Assembly (NCBI RefSeq): GCF_001949145.1
Contig: NW_019091566.1
Coordinates: 417,212-453,143, forward strand
Reading direction: 5' to 3'
Source of the DNA: Acanthaster planci
Taxonomy: Eukaryota; Echinodermata; Asteroidea; Valvatida; Acanthasteridae
Length of the DNA: 35,932 nt
The position numbers and the translations under genes are program-made. A model generated the notes under the pieces. That model did no database searches. It had not been told where the DNA came from and worked only from the letters and a program-made list of their open reading frames with translations. The first letter of the stretch is position 1. Each line of letters opens with the position of its first letter. Of this stretch, positions 31,935-35,932 are shown piece by piece.

Positions 31935-32300
31935 TTACTTGAGAGAGTGGCCTCGGTGCATTTCCGGACTCTTGCTAGCCCGATCGCTTTGACTCCCTTC
32001 CTCACCCTCCACGCGACCACACTGTCGACAGGGCTTCCGCGACAGCCCGTCCGCATTAGAATGATTTAACCCGGGTCTGTGGACAACCTTAAAGTCATAT
32101 TCTGCAATGACCTCTAACAAGCGTGCTAGCTGGCCCTCCGGATCCTTCAGACTCAGGATCCAACGCAGGGATGCATGGTCGGTCCTTATCGTCACTTTCT
32201 GTCCATAAATATATGGTCGAAAGTGCTTCAGATAAGCCACCACGCCCCGCCAGCAGCTCCTTCCTTGTCACGCAGTAGTTGCGCTCCAGAGTACATGTCG
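31935..32300 (-). pseudogene. RNase H C-terminal part of gypsy element B
   Basis: Starts with ERNYCVTRKELLA in one frame and continues, after a shift near 32240, with VAYLKHFRPYIYGQKVTIRT, DHASLRWILSLKDPEG and VVHRPGLNHSNADGLSRKPC. The DHASL and NADGLSR blocks are standard for gypsy RNase H. The Asp of TDHASL is kept. The N-terminal half is missing because of the truncation. Confidence 0.8.
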
Positions 32301-33109
32301 AAGTCGGACCTCAGTGTTCGTAGAAAATTACGGTTTTTTCGTGTCGCAGCTAATACGCAATGCCCTTGGCTGGTTCCCTGTCCAGTCACACACTGTTTTC
32401 GGCAAATCATTGGTAGCGCGGCTCGCTCTCTGTGACGAAAGTGACAAAACAGCCGTCAGTTTCGTGCAAGTGGGGAAAAATTCGTCCGGAGTGGGAAAAT
32501 GGCAAAAAGGCTACTTTTTCCTCCAAACAAGGAAAAGGCGGGTTTTCTACAATTAGCAACCTAGCAGAAAGTTTACACTGTAAGTAATGAGCATACCGGT
32601 GAAATTTAAGCTCGTAAAATCAAGCAGATGTTTAGTTATGGCCCCCGGGATATCCCGTATAAACTTTTCGAAAGAAATCCCTATTACTTCGGAACAAGGC
32701 CCAGTATACAAGGGAGGAGTTGGGCTCGTTGGGCCTTGTTTACGGATCTATCTTTTAGGCCACTTAAAAAAAGATAGTAAGCATCAGTTGTCTTTTTTTA
32801 ATACATGTACTTTTGTATGCATGGACTGCCGCAACCACGGAACGAAAGCGCCACGTTCACTTCAGACTCGTGCACAGAAGTGCACATGACATTGTATGTA
32901 CCAAAGACGCGGTGCTATACGATCTTTGGTATATGTACTCAGGTTGCATGTTGTGCGTGCACAAGGTTAGTGGGCGTTGTAAGAAACTACGGGGGACAGC
33001 TAGGGACATCAGAAAAGCTCGGACAACTTTTGAAGAAAAAAAAAATGCGGCAAGATTTTTTGAGGCGGGCGCTGATGCTAAACTAATTATTTTTTTATGT
33101 GGCCTTTTC
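32301..33109. other. No gene seen; imperfect hairpin at 32892-32938
   Basis: Unrelated to the truncated gypsy element. TTGTATGTACCAAAGA (32892-32907) pairs imperfectly with TCTTTGGTATATGTAC (32923-32938) around a 15-base loop. A 156-codon frame starting at 32813 has repeat-like composition, runs into the neighbouring array, and is not called. Confidence 0.4.
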
Positions 33110-33760
33110 TCCTTTTTCAGACTCCCGTTCTATAGGGTTTGTACATGTTTGTACATTGGTTTTGTGTATACACAGCCATGTGTTGTGGATGAAAATATAT
33201 GCGACCTCATTGATGCCATCTTGAGACCTACAAGTCAGATTAGATTGAAACGTGGTATGTTTATAGACAACCATGTGTTATAGATCAAAATGTAGGCAAA
33301 GCAATGCTGACATCATCAGCGGTTGTGTGGGTGCGTCCTATGTATACTGTACAATGCTCACCGCGCTGTGTATCTGAAAGTACAAGTCTCGTTGGTTGAA
33401 ACATGGTTTGTGCATAGAGAGGAATGTGGATTAAATGAAAATGTACATGTAGGTAACATTGTGATGACTTTGTTTATGGTCATGGAGGGCAGCCTATATG
33501 TGCAATATTCACAGCTCTATATACATCCGAAAGTACAAGTCTTATTGGGTCGAAACTTGTGTGTGCATAGCCATGTGTTATAGATGGAAATGAAAGTTAT
33601 GTCATGATGACGTCAATGGCACTCATGTAAGGGCATCCTATTTGTACAATTCAGAGCTCTATATATCCGAAAGTACAAGTCCTTCATGGTTCAAACCACT
33701 GGGTTGACACATGGTATGTGCACAGACCGCAATGTGTTGTAGAAGGTACGCAACGTAATG
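33110..33760. repeat. Second satellite-like array related to the TGACGTCA complex
   Basis: About five diverged monomers with spacings of roughly 105-155 bases. Anchors are GAAAGTACAAGTC (33374, 33529, 33667) followed by a TTGGGTTGAAAC-like word and CATGTGTTATAGAT. One perfect TGACGTCA lies at 33608. Anchor words resemble those of the complex at 20985-23530. Confidence 0.7.
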
Positions 33761-34067
33761 GTAATCCTCATGCGATTCCATATGAATATTCAAATTCTGC
33801 ATATTTTAACATTCTTTTTAACACATCTTGTAATAAAACCAGTATTTTGGTATACAAGGCCTTTGTAATCCAAAGTAGAGCTTATGTGAGAACCAGTCAT
33901 TAAAAAAAATGCCGAAATAGCCCTTGTTTGTTCACAAACAGGTCAAGTGAAGTTAAATCTTTGATTTTTTCACCTTCACGACAAAGTGAAACAAAGAAAC
34001 AGCTATTGCTCGGCGGATAAACAGTCATTTGATGTATTTTTTATCTGTATTCATGCCTCTTTACCAG
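33761..34067. other. No gene seen upstream of the PHM-like exon
   Basis: AT-rich sequence, likely intron. No further exon with convincing borders was found. Confidence 0.4.
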
Positions 34068-34143
34068 GGTGTTGCTCCAGAGGGCAGAAAAGTCTCATGT
34101 TTAAACAAACACATCTCGGAAGACGATGGTGAAATCCACATAG
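34068..34143 (+). CDS. Exon of a PHM/PAM-like copper monooxygenase
   Basis: The exon follows a pyrimidine-rich stretch ending TTTACCAG and stops before GTGGGT. It codes for 25 residues, GVAPEGRKVSCLNKHISEDD and GEIHI, plus one base of the next codon. In peptidylglycine alpha-hydroxylating monooxygenases this place, before the first copper-site histidines, holds a Gly-Val-x-Pro stretch, then a Cys and an acidic turn leading into a beta-strand. The phase (1) matches the next exon at 34601. The enzyme family hydroxylates glycine-extended peptides in the secretory pathway to allow amidation. The upstream exon was not found. The frame is open beyond both splice borders, so splicing is inferred from homology and signals. 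Confidence 0.5.
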
Positions 34144-34600
34144 GTGGGTATTATTTTTCGTTAACACATGACAAATTTCTTGTAGTGGGAAGCATGGAGA
34201 ATAATATATACAACTTTTTAAATGCATCCCGAATGCCAGATGAGATTTCGAAAGGGAGAGCTGGATATCACACCACACCATGAGGCGCTGGCACGGAACA
34301 CCTTGACACTAGAGTTCCTCATTGTGGCCGACAGGCCAAGATTTTAGCAATAGTCATTTCCATAATATAGATTTCTTTTTCAGTAATTTTAACACCTGCA
34401 TCACACACAGATTTCCCATAATGCTTCTCAAAAATCTATTTTAGCCTCAGTAGAAACATATCCACTTGGCCTGGTCCAAAGGGGTACTTGTTATGCAACC
34501 CAAGAGGCGAATTGAATCTCAGGTGTTTGTGGCACCATGAGGGGAACATTGGCCATTAAAAATAAATTGAAACAGAAGTCCATTTTTCTTTTTTATACAG
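34144..34600 (+). other. Intron between the two PHM-like exons
   Basis: 457 bases from GTGGGT to TTATACAG. The coding-like frame that continues to 34283 reads into it, but it lacks similarity to the family. Confidence 0.45.
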
Positions 34601-34688
34601 TTGGTTTCAAGCCTGAATCACGAGACAGGAGTGTGGATAAGATAATTCTGTACGGCTGTCCTCAACTTGCAACTGGACAATCTGTCAA
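34601..34688 (+). CDS. Next exon of the PHM/PAM-like gene; copper-site His pair absent
   Basis: A strong acceptor (TTTTTCTTTTTTATACAG) precedes it and GTAAGC follows. Joined in phase with the exon at 34068, it reads GFKPESRDRSVDKIILYGC and PQLATGQSV and ends in phase 2. Only this one of three frames is open across the exon. The order Phe-x-Pro, about eight residues, then x-x-hydrophobic-x-Leu-Tyr/Phe-Gly-Cys is that of PHM. There the two residues before the hydrophobic one are the copper-binding His-His pair, and here they are Asp-Lys. This suggests a non-catalytic paralogue or a diverged relative. Similarity to dopamine beta-hydroxylase-type enzymes is weaker. Later exons probably lie beyond the window. 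Confidence 0.55.
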
Positions 34689-35932
34689 GTAAGCACAAGC
34701 TACAGTCAATTTTCCTGAAATATTTTCAAAAGACAATGCAGGTCAGTGATGTGTGATGTTGAAAAGACACAGTCCCACAGTTGCAGCCTTCCCTAAATGA
34801 AGTAACGAAACTATTGACGAAAAGCAAACTTGGTTTAAACATAGTGAGAGGACTAAGCTTTTTTGTAAAACAGTTCCTTGAGGAAGGCTGTCATTTTGAA
34901 GGAATTAAACACAAAAGACTTATACAACAATGTGTAAAGATGCATTTTTGGAAATTAACTTAATAGGCAATGGGTTGCAACGATGCACGTGTGAGCGTGG
35001 TTGCTGTAATTTGTCGGTTCAGTGCGCAACACTGCACAGCTGTAAAGCACCCTTCGTTTAATATTTGGGAATTTTATTAGCGCAGACCAACCTAATGTAC
35101 ATATGGCAAATGCTGGACCGTGGCTTTTAGAAAAATGTTATTCAATAACACCTCAGAGAGTTTCACTCTTCTTATTGGTCAAGAGTGTGTCACGTGGCTA
35201 ATCTCAAACGGCTAAACACAGGCTGATGTGCGCAGCGTCACTCAGTATGCACCGCACGCGTGCCATTCTCCATATAAGGAATTCATTTAGTAGTACTCTC
35301 AGTGATCTCAATTATATAGACCTAATAATGGAAGGAGAGCCAAACATGAAGTCCACATAAAGCCATTTTGGAAAGATCAGATGTGATGGGGCACTTTTGA
35401 ACTCATACTCTTATGTGTCACCTGCACTGTATTGCGCGTATTCCTTCTGTGGTCTATTTTGTGAAAAGGAGATTTTGAAGTATTTCCAAGATGAGCAGAT
35501 TTTAGATTTCTATTTCTTTAATTGAAAATATTTCAACCTTACTGTTACTTACAATGGCCAATGGGTGAACAGCGCAGAACACAGAAACTGGAGGCCATGG
35601 ACGAGCTGGTCAAAATGCAACTTCAACTGGCCTTGTTCACAAGCCAACCATATTGAATAGATTAAACCAAATGGCTTCCATGTGAAAGTCCACTGCTTAA
35701 ATGATGTAGGGGCACCCTCTATGGTAGAAAGTTTTCATTGACTAAGCTACATCAGGGTTTTTATAAGGTTGCGGCCATATTGTGCGCCAACTGTTAGCAC
35801 TAGTGGGTGATTGTTGATCCTCATTAGAAAGAGTGGATAGGACACTTGGTTGCACTAAATACGCACCTGTAAAAAACAGTGCAAATCGGAGGGAAATACG
35901 TAGGCCTCGCAATTTTCACTGGAAATACAAGT
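34689..35932. other. No gene seen
   Basis: Starts with the donor GTAAGC and is AT-rich. I looked for the following PHM exon, which should contain Cys-rich and Trp-containing motifs, and did not find it. No other feature can be supported. Confidence 0.45.

Larger units (their letters stand above)
28414..32300 (-). mobile_element. Ty3/gypsy retrotransposon B, 5'-truncated
   Basis: On the minus strand the element begins abruptly inside RNase H (about 32300) and continues through the integrase to a GPY/F-type end, an extra zinc-finger ORF, an acidic ORF, a purine tract and a candidate 3' LTR. Gag, protease and RT are missing, and sequence right of 32300 is unrelated. Integrase after RNase H identifies Ty3/gypsy order. 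Frame breaks in the integrase and RNase H show the copy is inactive. It lies head to tail directly behind the DIRS-like element. Confidence 0.8.

Noticed and set aside
32813-33283. 156-codon frame before and into the second array
   Set aside because: It crosses a repeat boundary, and its composition resembles non-coding DNA.
14983-34688. Joining the signal-peptide exon at 15 kb to the PHM-like exons as one gene
   Set aside because: Same strand, but no connecting exons were found and the first exon shows no PHM-like sequence.

Overview
The window looks like nuclear DNA of an animal, most likely a marine invertebrate. Evidence: no compact operons, long AT-rich non-coding stretches, split-gene exons with GT/AG borders and matching phases, and several animal-type mobile elements (Ty3/gypsy LTR, DIRS-like tyrosine-recombinase and LINE retroelements) beside a CRE-rich satellite. 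Two N bases (1762 and 5634) mark it as draft assembly. The species cannot be named from the sequence.

Layout. 1-4.8 kb, minus strand: 5' half of a Ty3/gypsy element running off the left edge. It has a candidate LTR and primer-binding site, a long leader, gag with one CCHC knuckle, a textbook-looking -1 frameshift signal, protease, and the start of reverse transcriptase. Its gag-protease region is present twice in tandem, and one copy is internally deleted. 5.6-7.3 kb, plus: decayed intronless gene resembling the G2E3-like HECT E3 ligases expanded in fish and invertebrates. 9.3-9.5 kb, minus: scrap of an integrase-core transposon protein. 9.7 kb: 21-bp tandem array. 10.3-13.5 kb, plus: two LINE fragments in permuted order (3' part first). 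14.98-15.22 kb, plus: candidate first coding exon with signal peptide and splice donor. 15.2-20.7 kb: AT-rich, intron-like, with two GCCTTA-rich blocks. 20.75-23.5 kb: repeat complex with many perfect TGACGTCA sites. 23.5-23.8 kb: long inverted repeat, foldback or MITE-like. 23.9-28.4 kb, minus: decayed DIRS-like element (gag, RT, RNase H, tyrosine recombinase). 28.4-32.3 kb, minus: 5'-truncated Ty3/gypsy element with RNase H, integrase, an extra zinc-finger ORF after pol, and a candidate 3' LTR. 33.1-33.8 kb: second array related to the satellite. 34.07-34.69 kb, plus: two phase-compatible exons resembling the copper-monooxygenase domain of peptidylglycine alpha-hydroxylating monooxygenase (PHM/PAM), with Asp-Lys where the paired copper-binding histidines are expected.

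How it fits together. Most recognisable coding sequence is mobile-element debris packed into the gaps between, or the introns of, a few host exons. The host exon candidates at 15 kb and 34 kb are both on the plus strand, but nothing shows they belong to one gene. The leads I rate highest are the gag/pro frameshift signal, the zinc-finger ORF behind the second gypsy pol, the CRE satellite, and the PHM-like exons lacking two copper ligands.
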